The notes beneath the pieces were generated by a model. That model was not told the origin of the DNA. It searched no databases and saw only the letters and a program-made list of their open reading frames with translations. DNA of 64,000 nucleotides from Molossus alvarezi (lineage: Eukaryota; Chordata; Mammalia; Chiroptera; Molossidae), in the NCBI GenBank assembly GCA_037176705.1, contig CM073889.1:53499596-53563595 (forward strand). Direction: 5' to 3'. Shown piece after piece: positions 12,084-25,146 of this stretch (position 1 is the stretch's first letter; every line of letters begins with the position of its first letter). Both the position numbers and the translations under genes were made by a program.

Positions 12084-13538
12084 AGTTTATGTGTTTGAAC
12101 AGTTGAAGAAAGTATTGATTCAAGGTAATGTGGCAAGCTAACGTTTGCCTATGCCCTTAGAAATACTTCTCACCAGAGATCGTTTCTAGGAGTGTTTATA
12201 CACACCAAACCGATTCCAAACGAACTGTGTTAGAACTCTGCAGTTCAGTTGAGGAAACTCACTTCCATGAAGCCTAGAGAGTGAGGCTTCTCCAACCATT
12301 AGCTGTTTTGGTTAAGTACCTAAGAAATGTCTGTTTGTTAAGGTGTAATCACACGAAAACCTAGCAGTGCACGTTTCTTTCTCTTGTTCCCTACACACAA
12401 TTACAAGACTTGCTGGTGCAGTCTCAGATATCCTGAATTATGGGCAAAACTCTGTGAGAGCCAGGGGCAACATTCATTGGTGGCATGTTTAAACTTGGGA
12501 AATTGAGTACCTTTGCAAGGAAAGTGTGTAGATACATGTTCTAGTAGGAAACTGATGGAATGATTGAATATTTCCATTTTGGGTCAGGAAATGCACAGAT
12601 CATGGCAACAGTCATGTGAAACACTTGAATATAGACACTCTCCTCGTGGTGTGGAGAGATCCAGTCTTCTCCTGGAAAGAACAACTAGGACAGGGCACAC
12701 TGATGTGTAGAATCAAAAGTTATCCCCTTTTGTGTTCTGTGTTGGTAATGGTTTCCAAGATTGCATAGTTTTCAACAACATTTCTCAAGGCGATACTTGG
12801 AATAAGTATGGTTTCTTCTGTAGCTGTTTGTTTCGCCTAATTCTTAGTCAGAACAGTGAACCAACCTGGGGTCTAGAATGGAATAATGGAAAGATTGATA
12901 ACTACTGGTGTTACACGTGTGCCATTCTTGAAACAAAGCAACTGAACACATCTAAAGTGATGTAGTTTAAACATTTGATGTGTACATCCAAGGAGAAATA
13001 CATGAATGTGAAGACACTGACAATACCATGGTGTTTCACATTGCATTTCTCTGTGAGTTAGAACAAGAGGAAGGTTCTGGAGAAAATGCACTTGTACAGT
13101 TGACCTGGGTATCAATTTCAATTAGCTACCCACAAACTATTCCCGGTTTGAGCGGCATAGTTTGAATTGGAGAGTTATCCAGTGTTGCATGTAAATGCAG
13201 CTGACTGCCTTCTTTCCTATACGACAAGAAAGTCAATTTGTACGAGAAGAAGAGGTAACTTTTCAACATACTACTTTTCTTCCTTGGATATGAGTTGTTT
13301 GACTGGAAGAGTCTACAAAGCATCTCGATACCAAATACAGGCTGCGCTGCAGAAATGAAACATTTTGGTTAGAGCAGTGTTCAGGTCGTGGAAATCTATA
13401 CCCTATTCAGTTCTACACACATTCTCTCCATGCGTTACCAAATGAATCAGAGCCATGCCATGGATCCACGATACATTTCACTGTTTGTGCCGATTTCCAC
13501 ATTAACATAAGGTGTAGATACCTGTTTTCTGCAGAGAA
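11604..13538 (+). repeat. Satellite unit 7 (1935 bp, beta 3' type)
   Basis: Begins like unit 6, then carries 'gcagtttatgtgtttgaac', which extends the recurrent frame to 103 codons (11,795-12,106). Also 'gagtgttta', 'accattagc', 'gatcatggcaac' and 'acctggggtctagaatgg', all shared with unit 12 at lag 9672. 3' end has gagcgg and 'gagaagaag'. Confidence 0.94.
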
Positions 13539-15474
13539 TTGAATGTAAACCCTTGTCCTCATTGTGAAATGCTGGAATTATCCCGTGGAAATGAATGATA
13601 ACTCCCGAACTTATGCTTAAAATACCCTGTTACAGATTCAACCTATTTCTTGATATCTGACAGAATCATCTCCATTATAACAAGGATTCCAATAAGTTTC
13701 AGGCCTTTGAATAATGGTCCTGGATACACATGTTTCAGGAGTATTTCCCAGAAGAACCTATGAAAATACAGTGGATAATCAAAGGTGTGCATCACTGGTG
13801 TTCTTTCTCTGCAGAATTATATAATTACATTCAGTTCAAGAGCAGCATGGAAACCTCAATATGGTGTAGTGGCAATTGGACTGTTCAGTGGCTCTCTGTC
13901 CTAAAAACAGTGTTCCCATTGACTAACTTCTTCACATACTGTCTAAATATGGTGAAGAAGATTCTTGGGCTATACCCACTTCACAAAACATGGAACCAAC
14001 ACTGGTGTTCTGTTCTGCAGATTATGTGTTAGAACAGTTGAGGAAAGTATTGATTCAAGGTAATGTGGCAAGCTAACGTTTGCCTATGCCCTTAGACATA
14101 CTTCTCACCAGAGATCGTTTCTAGGAGCATTTATACACACGAAACCGATTCCAAACTAACTGTGTTAGAACTCTGCAGTTCAGTTGAGGAAACTCACTTC
14201 CATGAAGCCTAGAGAGTGAGGCCTCTCCAACCATAAGCTGTTTTGGTTAAGTACCTAAGAAATGTCTGTTTGTTAAGGTGTAATCACACGGAAACCTAGC
14301 AGTGCACGTTTCTTTCTCTTGTTCCCTACACACAATTACAAGACTTGCTGGTGCAGTCTCAGGTATCCTGAATTATGGGCAAAACTCTGTGAGAGCCAGG
14401 GGCAACATTCATTGGTTGCATGTTTAAACTTGGGAAATTGAGTACCTTTGCAAGGAAAGTGTGTAGATACATGTTCTAGTAGGAAACTGATGGAATGATT
14501 GAATATTTCCATTTTGGGTCAGGAAATGCACAGATCTTGGCAACAGTCATGTGAAACACTTGAATATACCCACTCTCCTCGTGGTGTGGAGAGATCCAGT
14601 CTTCTCCTGGAAAGAACAACTAGGGCAGGGCACACTGATGTGTAGAATCAAAAGTTATCCCCTTTTGAGTTCTGTGTTGGTAATGGTTTCCAAGATTGCA
14701 TAGTTTTCAACAACATTTCTCAAGGCGATACTTGGAATAAGTATGGTTTCTTCTGTAGCTGTTTGTTTCGCCTAATTCTTAGTCAGAACAGTGAACCAAC
14801 CTAGGGTCTAGAATGAAATAATGGAAAGATTGATAACTACTGGTGTTACACGTGTGCCATTCTTGAAACAAAGCAACTGAACACATCTAAAGTGGTGTAG
14901 TTTAAACATTTGATGTGTACATCCAAGGAGAAATACATGAATGTGAAGACACTGACAATACCATGGGTGTTTCACATTGCATTTCTCTGTGAGTTAGAGC
15001 AAGAGGAGGGTTCTGGAGAAAAGGCACTTGTACAGTTGACCTGGGTATCAATTTCAATTAGCTACCCACAAATTATTCCCGGTTTGAGCGGCATAGTTTG
15101 AATTGGAGAGTTATCCAGTGTTGCATGTAAATGCAGCTGACTGCCTTCTTTCCTATACGACAAGAAAGTCAATTTGTACGAGATGAAGAGGTAACTTTTC
15201 AACACACTACTTTTCTTCCTTGGATATGAGTTGTTTGACTGGAAGAGTCTACAAAGCATCTCGATACCAAATACAGGCTGCGCTGCAGAAATGAAACATT
15301 TTGGTTAGAGCAGTGTTCAGGTCGTGGAAATCTATACCCTATTCAGTTCTACACACATTCTCTCCATGCGTTACCAAATGAATCAGAGCCATGCCATGGA
15401 TCCACGATACATTTCACTGTTTGTGCCGATTTCCACATTAACATAAGGTGTAGATACCTGTTTTCTGCAGAGAA
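13539..15474 (+). repeat. Satellite unit 8 (1936 bp, beta type)
   Basis: 5' beta marks 'ccctgttacag', 'ccaataag' and 'gatacacatgtttcagg', shared with unit 14 at lag 11,608. Private: 'cctcattgtg', 'gagcatttat' and 'aagtggtgtag'. gagcgg at the hypervariable site, but it retains the full 'accatgggtg'. Frame 13,730-14,032 is open. Confidence 0.94.
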
Positions 15475-17409
15475 TTGAATGTAAACCCTTGTCCTCAGTG
15501 TGAAATGCTGGAATTATCCCGTGGAAATGAATGATAACTCCCGAACTTATGCTTAAAATACCCTGTGACAGATTCAACCTATTTCTTGATATCTGACAGA
15601 ATCAACTCCATTATAACAAGGATTCCAATAAGTTTCAGGCCTTTGAATAATGGTCCTATATACACATGTTACAGGAGTATTTCCCAGAAGAACCTATGAA
15701 AATACAGTGGATAATCAAAGGTGTGCATCACTGGTGTTCTTTCTCTGCAGAAGTATATAATTACGTTCAGTTCAAGAGCAGCATGGAAACCTCAATATGG
15801 TGTAGTGGCAATTGGACTGTTCAGTGGCTCTCTGTCCTAAAAACAGTGTTCCCATTGACTAACTTCTTCACATACTGTCTAAATATGGTGAAGAAGATTC
15901 TTGGGCTATACCCACTTCACAAAACATGGAACCAACACTGGTGTTCTGTTCTGCAGATTATGTGTTAGAACAGTTGAGGAAAGTATTGATTCAAGGTAAT
16001 GTGGCAAGCTAACGTTTGCCTATGCCCTTAGACATACTTCTCACCAGAGATCGTTTCTAGGAGCGTTTATACACACGAAACCGATTCCAAACAAACTGTG
16101 TTAGAACTCTGCAGTTCAGTTGAGGAAACTCACTTCCATGAAGCCTAGAGAGTGAGGCCTCTCCAACCATAAGCTGTTTTGGTTAAGTACCTAAGAAATG
16201 TCTGTTTGTTAAGGTGTAATCACACGGAAACCTAGCAGTGCACGTTTCTTTCTCTTGTTCCCTACACACAATTACAAGACTTGCTGGTGCAGTCTCAGGT
16301 ATCCTGAATTATGGGCAAAACTCTGTGAGAGCCAGGGGCAACATTCATTGGTTGCATGTTTAAACTTGGGAAATTGAGTACCTTTGCAAGGAAAGTGTGT
16401 AGATACATGTTCTAGTAGGAAACTGATGGAATGATTGAATATTTCCATTTTGGGTCAGGAAATGCACAGATCTTGGCAACAGTCATGTGAAACACTTGAA
16501 TATACCCACTCTCCTCGTGGTGTGGAGAGATCCAGTCTTCTCCTGGAAAGAACAACTAGGGCAGGGCACACTGATGTGTAGAATCAAAAGTTATCCCCTT
16601 TTGAGTTCTGTGTTGGTAATGGTTTCCAAGATTGCATAGTTTTCAACAACATTTCTAAAGGCGATACTTGGAATAAGTGTGGTTTCTTCTGTAGCTGTTT
16701 GTTTCGCCTAATTCTTAGTCAGAACAGTGAACCAACCTAGGGTCTAGAATGAAATAATGGAAAGATTGATAACTACTGGTGTTACACATGTGCCATTCTT
16801 GAAACAAAGCAACTGAACACATCTAAAGTGATGTAGTTTAAACATTTGATGTGTACATCCAAGGAGAAATACATGAATGTGAAGACACTGACAATACCAT
16901 GGGTGTTTCACATTGCATTTCTCTGTGAGTTAGAGCAAGAGGAGGGTTCTGGAGAAAAGGCACTTGTACAGTTGACCTGGGTATCAATTTCAATTAGCTA
17001 CCCACACATTATGCCCGGTTTGCGCGGCATAGTTTGCATTGGAGAGTTATCCAGTGTTGCATGTAAATGCAGCTGACTGCCTTCTTTCCTATACGACAAG
17101 AAAGTCAATTTATACGAGAAGAAGAGGGAACTTTTCAACATACTACTTTTCTTCCTTGGATATGAGTTGTTTGCCTGGAAGATTCTACAAAGCATCTCGA
17201 TACCAAATACAGGCTGCGCTGCAGAAATGAAACATTTTGGTTAAGCAGTGCTCAGGTCTTTGAAATCTATACCCTATTCAGTTCTACACACATTCTCTCC
17301 ATGCGTTACCAAATGAATCAGAGTCATGCCATGGATCCACGATACATTTCACTGTTTGTGCCGATTTCCACATTAACATAAGGTGTAGATACCTGTTTTC
17401 TGCAGAGAA
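15475..17409 (+). repeat. Satellite unit 9 (1935 bp, beta 5' end, gamma 3' part)
   Basis: Recombinant: beta-like start ('ccaataag', ggcaagctaac) with a gamma site gcgcgg at ~17,021. Shares 'ttctaaaggcg' and 'aataagtgtgg' with unit 16 at lag 13,542. Private: 'cctatatacac', 'atgttacagg', 'gaagtatataattacg'. Frame 15,666-15,968 is open with Phe2-to-Leu. Confidence 0.93.
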
Positions 17410-19342
17410 TGGAATGTAAACCCTTGTCCTCAGTGTGAAATGCTGGAATTATCCCGTGGAAATGAATGATAACTCCCGAACTTATGCTTAAAATACCCTG
17501 TGACAGATTCAACCTATTTCTTGATATCTGACAGAATCATCTCCATTATAACAAGGATTCCAAAGAGTTTCATGGCTTGAAGAATGGTCCTGGATTCACT
17601 TGTTTCAAGAGTATTTCCCAGAAGAACCTATGATAATACAGTGGATAATCAAAGGTGTGCATCACTGGTGTTCTTTCTCTGCAGAATTATATAATTACAT
17701 TCAGTTCAAGAGCAGCATGGAAACCTCAATATGGTGTAGTGGCAATTGGACTGTTCAGTGGCTCTCAGTCCTAAAAACAGTGTTCCCATTGACTAACTTC
17801 TTCGCATACTGTCTAAATATGGTGAAGAAGATTCTTGGGCTATACCCACTTCACAAAACATGAAACCAACACTGGTGTTCTGTTCTGCAGATTATGTGTT
17901 AGAACAGTTGAGGAAAGTATTGATTCAAGGTAATGTGGCAACCTAACGTTTGCCTATGCCCTTAGACATACTTCTCACCAGAGATCGTTTCTAGGAGCGT
18001 TTATACACACCAAACCGATTCGAAACGAACTGTGTTAGAGCTCTGCCGTTCAGTTGAGGAAACTCACTTCCATGAAGCCTAGAGAGTGAGGCTTCTCCAA
18101 CCATAAGCTGTTTTGGTTAAGTACCTAAGAAATGTCTGCTTGTTAAGGTGTAATCACACGAAAACCTAGCAGTGCACGTTTCTTTCTCTAGTTCCCTACA
18201 CACAATTACAAGACTTGCTGGTGCAGTCTCAGATATTCTGAATTATGGGCAAAACTCTGTGAGAGCCAGGGGCAACATTCATTGGTGGCATGTTTAAACT
18301 TGGGAAATTGAATACCTTTGCAAGGAAAGTGTGTAGATACATGTTCTAGTAGGAAACTGATGGAATGATTGAATATTTCCATTTTGGGTCAGGAAATGCA
18401 CAGATCTTGGCAACAGTCATGTGAAACACTTGAATATAGACACTCTCCTCGTGGTGTGGAGAGATCCAGTCTTCTCCTGGAAAGAACAACTAGGACAGGA
18501 CACACTGATGTGTAGAATCAAAAGTTATCCCCTTTTGTGTTCTGTGTTGGTAATGGTTTCCAAGATTGCATAGTTTTCAACAACATTTCTCAAGGCAATA
18601 CTTGGAATCAGTATGGTTTCTTCTGTAGCAGTTTGTTTCGCCTAATTCTAAGTCAGAACAGTGAACCAACCTAGGGTCTAGAATGAAATAATGGAAAGAT
18701 TGATAACTACTGTGTTACACATGTGCCATTCTTGAAACAAAGCAACTGAACACATCTAAAGTGATGTAGTTTAAACATTTGATGTGTACATCCACGGAGA
18801 AATACATGAATGTGAAGACACTGACAATACCATGGGTGTTTCACATTTCATTTCTCTGTGAGTTAGAAAAGGGGAGGGTTCTGGAGAAAAGGCACTTGTA
18901 CAGTTGACCTGGGTATCAATTTCAATTAGTTACCCACACATTATGCCCGGTTTGCGCGGCATAGTTTGCATTGGAGAGTTATCCAGTGTTGCATGTAAAT
19001 GCAGCTGACTGCCTTCTTTCCTATACGACAAGAAAGTCAATTTGTACGAGAAGAAGAGGGAACTTTTCAACATACTGCTTTTCTTCCTTGGATATGAGTT
19101 GTTTGCCTGGAAGATTCTACAAAGCATCTCGATACCAAATACAGGCTGCGCTGCAGAAATGAAACATTTTGGTTAGAGCAGTGTTCAGGTCTTTGAAATC
19201 TATACCGTATTCAGTTCTACACACATTCTCTCCATGCGTTACCAAATGAATCAGAGTCATGCCATGGATCCACCATACATTTCACTGTTTGTGCCGATTT
19301 CCACATTAACATAAGGTGTAGATACCTGTTTTCTGCAGAGAA
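17410..19342 (+). repeat. Satellite unit 10 (1933 bp, gamma type, degenerate)
   Basis: Paired with unit 11: both start 'tggaat', both read 'catggcttgaagaatgg' where others read 'caggcctttgaataatgg', and both lose the ORF's ATG ('acttgtttcaag'). Other marks: 'ggttaagcagtgctcagg' at the end of unit 9, 'ctactgtgttacac' and 'gttagaaaagggg'. The frame stops early ('acatgaaacc'). Confidence 0.93.
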
Positions 19343-21275
19343 TGGAATATAAACCCTTGTCCTCAGTGTGAAATGCTGGAATTATCCCGTGGAAATGAAT
19401 GATAACTCCCGAACTTATGCTTAAAATACCCTGTGACAGATTCAACCTATTTCTTGATATCTGACAGAATCATCTCCATTATAACAAGGATTCCAAAGAG
19501 TTTCATGGCTTGAAGAATGGTCCTGGATTCACTTGTTTCAAGAGTATTTCCCAGAAGAACCTATGAAAATACAGTGGATAATCAAAGGTGTGCATCACTG
19601 ATGTTCTTTCAATGCAGAATTATATAATTACATTCAGTTCAAGAGCAGCATGGAAACCTCAATATGGTGTAGTGGCAATTGGACTGTTCAGTGGCTCTCT
19701 GTCCTAAAAACAGTGTTCCCATTGACTTACTTCTTCACATACTGTCTAAATATGGTGAAGAAGATTCTTGGGCTATACCCACTTCACAAAACATGGAACC
19801 AACACTGGTGTTCTCTTCCGCAGATTATGTGTTAGAACAGTTGAGGAAAGTATTGATTCGAGGTAATGTGGCAACCTAACGTTTGCCTATGCCCTTAGAC
19901 ATACTTCTCACCAGAGATCGTTTCTAGGAGCGTTTGTACACACCAAACCGATTCCAAACGAACTGTGTTAGAACTCTGCAGTTCAGTTGAGGAAACTCAC
20001 TTCCATGAAGCCTAGAGAGTGAGGCTTCTCCAACCATAAGCTGTTTTGGTTACGTACCTAAAAAATGTCTGCTTGTTAAGGTGTAATCACACGAAAACCT
20101 AGCAGTGCACGTTTCTTTCTCTAGTTCCCTACACACAATTACAAGACTTGCTGGTGCAGTCTCAGATATTCTGAATTATGGGCAAAACTCTGTGAGAGCC
20201 AGGGGCAACATTCATTGGTGGCATGTTTAAACTTGGGAAATTGAATACCTTTGCAAGGAAAGTGTGTAGATACATGTTCTAGTAGGAAACTGATGGAATG
20301 ATTGAATATTTCCATTTTGGGTCAGGAAATGCACAGATCTTGGCAACAGTCATGTGAAACACTTGAATATAGACACTCTCCTCGTGGTGTGGAGAGATCC
20401 AGTCTTCTCCTGGAAAGAACAACTAGGACAGGACACACTGATGTGTAGAATCAAAAGTTATCCCCTTTTGTGTTCTGTGTTGGTAATGGTTTCCAAGATT
20501 GCATAGTTTTCAACACATTTCTCAAGGTGATACTTGGAATAAGTATGGTTTCTTCTGTAGCAGTTTGTTTTGCCTTATTCTTAGTCAGAACAGTGAACCA
20601 ACCTGGGGTCTAGAATGGAATAATGGAAAGATTGATAACTACTGGTGTTACACATGTGCCATTCTTGAAACAAAGCAACTGAACACATCTAAAGTGATGT
20701 AGTTTAAACATTTGATGTGTACATCCAAGGAGAAATACATGAATGTGAAGACACTGACAATACCATGGGTGTTTCACATTGCATTTCTCTGTGAGTTAGA
20801 ACAAGAGGAGGGTTCTGGAGAAAAGGCACTTGTACAGTTGACCTGGGTATCAATTTCAATTATCTACCCACAAATTATGCCCGGTTTGCGCGGCATAGTT
20901 TGCATTGGAGAGTTATCCAGTGTTGCATGTAAATGCAGCTGACTGCCTTCTTTCCTATACGACAAGAAAGACAATTTGTACGAGAAGAAGAGGTAACTTT
21001 TCAACATACTACTTTTCTTCCTTGGATATGAGTTGTTTGCCTGGCAGAGTCTACAAAGCATCTCGATACCAAATACAGGCTGCGCTGCAGAAATGAAACA
21101 TTTTGGTTAGAGCAGTGTCAGGTCGTGGAAATCTATACCCTATTCAGTTCTACACACATTCTCTCCATGCGTTACCAAATGAATCAGAGCCATGCCATGG
21201 ATCCACGATACATTTCACTGTTTGTGCCGATTTCCCCATTAACATAAGGTGTAGATACCTGTTTTCTGCAGAGAA
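19343..21275 (+). repeat. Satellite unit 11 (1933 bp, gamma type, degenerate)
   Basis: Sister of unit 10 over its first ~1.1 kb. The recurrent frame is dead: ATG lost and a stop at the Trp of 'catcactgatg'. Private: 'tggaatataaac', 'tctttcaatgcag', 'ctcttccgcag', 'ttcgaggtaatg'. After ~20,520 it becomes like the 3' part of unit 12 ('acctggggtctagaatgg', 'aagaaagacaatttg'). Confidence 0.93.
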
Positions 21276-23211
21276 TTGAATGTAAACCCTTGTCCTCAGT
21301 GTGAAATGCTGGAATTATCCCGAGGAAATGAATGATAACTCCCGAACTTATGCTTAAAATACCCTGTGACAGATTCAACCTATTTCTTGATATCTGTCAG
21401 AATCATCTCCATTATAACAAGGATTCCAAAGAGTTTCAGGCCTTTGAATAATGGTCCTGGATTCACATGTTTCAAGAGTATTTCCCAGAAGAACCTATGA
21501 AAATACAGTGGATAATCAAAGGTGTGCATCACTGGTGTTCTTTCTCTGCAGAATTATATAATTACATTCAGTTCAAGAGCAGCATGGAAACCTCAATATG
21601 GTGTAGTGGCAATTGGACTGTTCAGTGGCTCTCTGTCCTAAAAACCGTGTTCCCATTGACTAACTTCTCCACATACTGTCTAAATATGGTGAAGAAGATT
21701 CCTGGGCTATACCCACTTCACAAAACATGGAACCAACCCTGGTGTTCTGTTCTGCAGTTTATGTGTTTGAACAGTTGAAGAAAGTATTGATTCAAGGTAA
21801 TGTGGCAACCTAACGTTTGCCTATGCCCTTAGAAATACTTCTCACCAGAGATCGTTTCTAGGAGTGTTTATACACACCAAACCGATTCCAAACGAACTGT
21901 GTTAAAACTCTGCAGTTCAGTTGAGGAAACTCACTTCCATGAAGCCTAGAGAGTGAGGCTTCTCCAACCATTAGCTGTTTTGGTTAAGTACCTAAGAAAT
22001 GTCTGTTTGTTAAGGTGTAATCACACGAAAACCTAGCAGTGCACGTTTCTTTCTCTTGTTCCCTACACACAATTACAAGACTTGCTGGTGCAGTCTCAGA
22101 TATCCTGAATTATGGGCAAAACTCTGTGAGAGCCAGGGGCAACATTCATTGGTGGCATGTTTAAACTTGGGAAATTGAGTACCTTTGCAAGGAAAGTGTG
22201 TAGATACATGTTCTAGTAGGAAACTGATGGAATGATTGAATATTTCCATTTTGGGTCAGGAAATGCACAGATCATGGCAACAGTCATGTGAAACACTTGA
22301 ATATAGACACTCTCCTCGTGGTGTGGAGAGATCCAGTCTTCTCCTGGAAAGAACAACTAGGACAGGGCACACTGATGTGTAGAATCAAAAGTTATCCCCT
22401 TTTGTGTTCTGTGTTGGTAATGGTTTCCAAGATTGCATAGTTTTCAACAACATTTCTCAAGGCGATACTTGGAATAAGTATGGTTTCTTCTGTAGCTGTT
22501 TGTTTCGCCTAATTCTTAGTCAGAACAGTGAACCAACCTGGGGTCTAGAATGGAATAATGGAAAGATTGATAACTACTGGTGTTACACATGTGCCATTCT
22601 TGAAACAAAGCAACTGAACACATCTAAAGTGATGTAGTTTAAACATTTGATGTGTACATCCAAGGAGAAATACATGAATGTGAAGACACTGACAATACCA
22701 TGGGTGTTTCACATTGCATTTCTATGTGAGTTAGAACAAGAGGAGGGTTCTGGAGAAAAGGCACTTGTACAGTTGACCTGGGTATCAATTTCAATTAGCT
22801 ACCCACAAATTATGCCCGGTTTGCGCGGCATAGTTTACATTGGAGTGTTATCCTGTGTTGCATGTAAATGCAGCTGACTGCCTTCTTTTCTATACGACAA
22901 GAAAGACAATTTGTACGAGAAGAAGAGGTAACTTTTCAACATACTACTTTTCTTCCTTGGATATGAGTTGTTTGCCTAGCAGAGTCTACAAAGCATCTCG
23001 ATACCAAATACAGGCTGCGCTGAAGAAATGAAACATTTTGGTTAGAGCAGTGTTCAGGTCGTGGAAATCTATACCCTATTCAGTTCTACACACATTCTCT
23101 CCATGCGTTACCAAATGAAGCAGAGCCATGCCATGGATCCACGATACATTTCACTGTTTGTGCCGATTTCCACATTAACATAAGGTGTAGATACCTGTTT
23201 TCTGCAGAGAA
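21276..23211 (+). repeat. Satellite unit 12 (1936 bp, gamma 3' type)
   Basis: Shares a run of rare variants with unit 7 from ~21,630 to ~22,560 at lag 9672, including the 103-codon frame at 21,467-21,778. Private: 'cccgaggaaatg', 'gttaaaactctg', 'tctatgtgag', 'gtttacattggagtg', 'ttgcctagcag' and 'gctgaagaaatg'. The 3' end is gcgcgg, unlike unit 7. Confidence 0.94.
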
Positions 23212-25146
23212 TTGAATGTAAACCCTTGTCCTCAGTGTGAAATGCTGGAATTATCCCGTGGAAATGAATGATAACTCCCGAACTTATGCTTAAAATACCC
23301 TGTGACAGATTCAACCTATTTCTTGATATCTGACAGAATCATCTCCATTATAACAAGGATTCCAATAAGTTTCAGGCCTTTGAATAATGGTCCTGGATAC
23401 ACATGTTTCAGGAGTATTTCCCAGAATAACCTATGAAAATACAGTGGATAATCAAAGGTGTGCATCACTGGTGTTCTTTCTCTGCAGAATTATATAATTA
23501 CATTCAGTTCAAGAGCAGCATGGAAACCTCAATATGGTGTAGTGGCAATTGGACTGTTCAGTGGCTCTCTGTCCTAAAAACAGTGTTCCCATTGACTAAC
23601 TTCTTCACATACTGTATAAATATGGTGAAGAAGATTCTTGGGCTATACCCACTTCACAAAACATGGAACCAACATTGGTGTTCTGTTCTGCAGATTATGT
23701 GTTAGAACAGTTGAGGAAAGTATTGATTCAAGGTAATGTGGCAACCTAACGTTTGCCTATGCCCTTAGACATACTTCTCACCAGAGATCGTTTCTAGGAG
23801 CGTTTATACACACCAAACCGATTCCAAACAAACTGTGTTAGAACTCTGCAGTTCAGTTGAGGAAACTCACTTCCATGAAGCCTAGAGAGTGAGGCCTCTC
23901 CAACCATAAGCTGTTTTGTTTAAGTACCTAAGAAATGTCTGTGTGTTAAGGTGTAATCACACGGAAACCTAGCAGTGCACGTTTCTTTCTCTTGTTCCCT
24001 ACACACAATTACAAGACTTGCTGGTGCAGTCTCAGATATCCTGAATTATGGGCAAAACTCTGTGAGAGCCAGGGGCAACATTCATTGGTTGCATGTTTAA
24101 ACTTGGGAAATTGAGTACCTTTGCAAGGAAAGTGTGTAGATACATGTTCTAGTAGGAAACTGATGGAATGATTGAATATTTCCATTTTGGGTCAGGAAAT
24201 GCACAGATCTTGGCAACAGTCATGTGAAACACTTGAATATACACACTCTCCTCGTGGTGTGGAGAGATCCAGTCTTCTCCTGGAAAGAACAACTAGGGCA
24301 GGGCACACTGATGTGTAGAATGAAAAGTTATCCCCTTTTGTGTTCTGTGTTGGTAATGGTTTCCAAGATTGCATAGTTTTCAACAACATTTCTCAAGACG
24401 ATACTTGGAATAAGTATGGTTTCTTCTGTAGCTGTTTGTTTCGCCTAATTCTTAGTCAGAACAGTGAACCAACCTAGGGTCTAGAATGAAATAATGGAAA
24501 GATTGATAACTACTGGTGTTACACGTGTGCCATTCTTGAAACAAAGCAACTGAACACATCTAAAGTGATGTAGTTTAAACATTTGATGTGTACATCCAAG
24601 GAGAAATACAGGAATGTGAAGACACTGACAATACCATGGTGTTTCACATTGCATTTCTCTGTGAGTTAGAACAAGAGGAGGGTTCTGGAGAAAAGGCACT
24701 TGTACAGTTGACCTGGGTATCAATTTCAATTAGCTACCCACAAATTATTCCCGGTTTGAGCGGCATAGTTTGAATTGGAGAGTTATCCAGTGTTGCATGT
24801 AAATGCAGCTGACTGCCTTCTTTCCTATACGACAAGAAAGTCAATTTGTACGAGAAGAAGAGGTAACTTTTCAACATACTACTTTTCTTCCTTGGATATG
24901 AGTTGTTTGACTGGAAGAGTCTACAAAGCATCTCGATACCAAATACAGGCTGCGCTGCAGAAATGAAACATTTTGGTTAGAGCAGTGTTCAGGTCGTGGA
25001 AATCTATACCCTATTCAGTTCTACACACATTCTCTCCATGCGTTACCAAATGAATCAGAGCCATGCCATGGATCCACGATACATTTCACTGTTTGTGCCG
25101 ATTTCCACATTAACATAAGGTGTAGATACCTGTTTTCTGCAGAGAA
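23212..25146 (+). repeat. Satellite unit 13 (1935 bp, beta type)
   Basis: Beta marks at both ends ('ccaataag', gagcgg, 'accatggtg'). The recurrent frame has an early stop ('cagaataacc'); only an internal ATG at 23,433 reopens it. Private: 'actgtataaat', 'ttttgtttaag', 'gtgtgttaagg', 'gaatgaaaag', 'caagacgat' and 'acaggaatgtg'. Confidence 0.94.
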
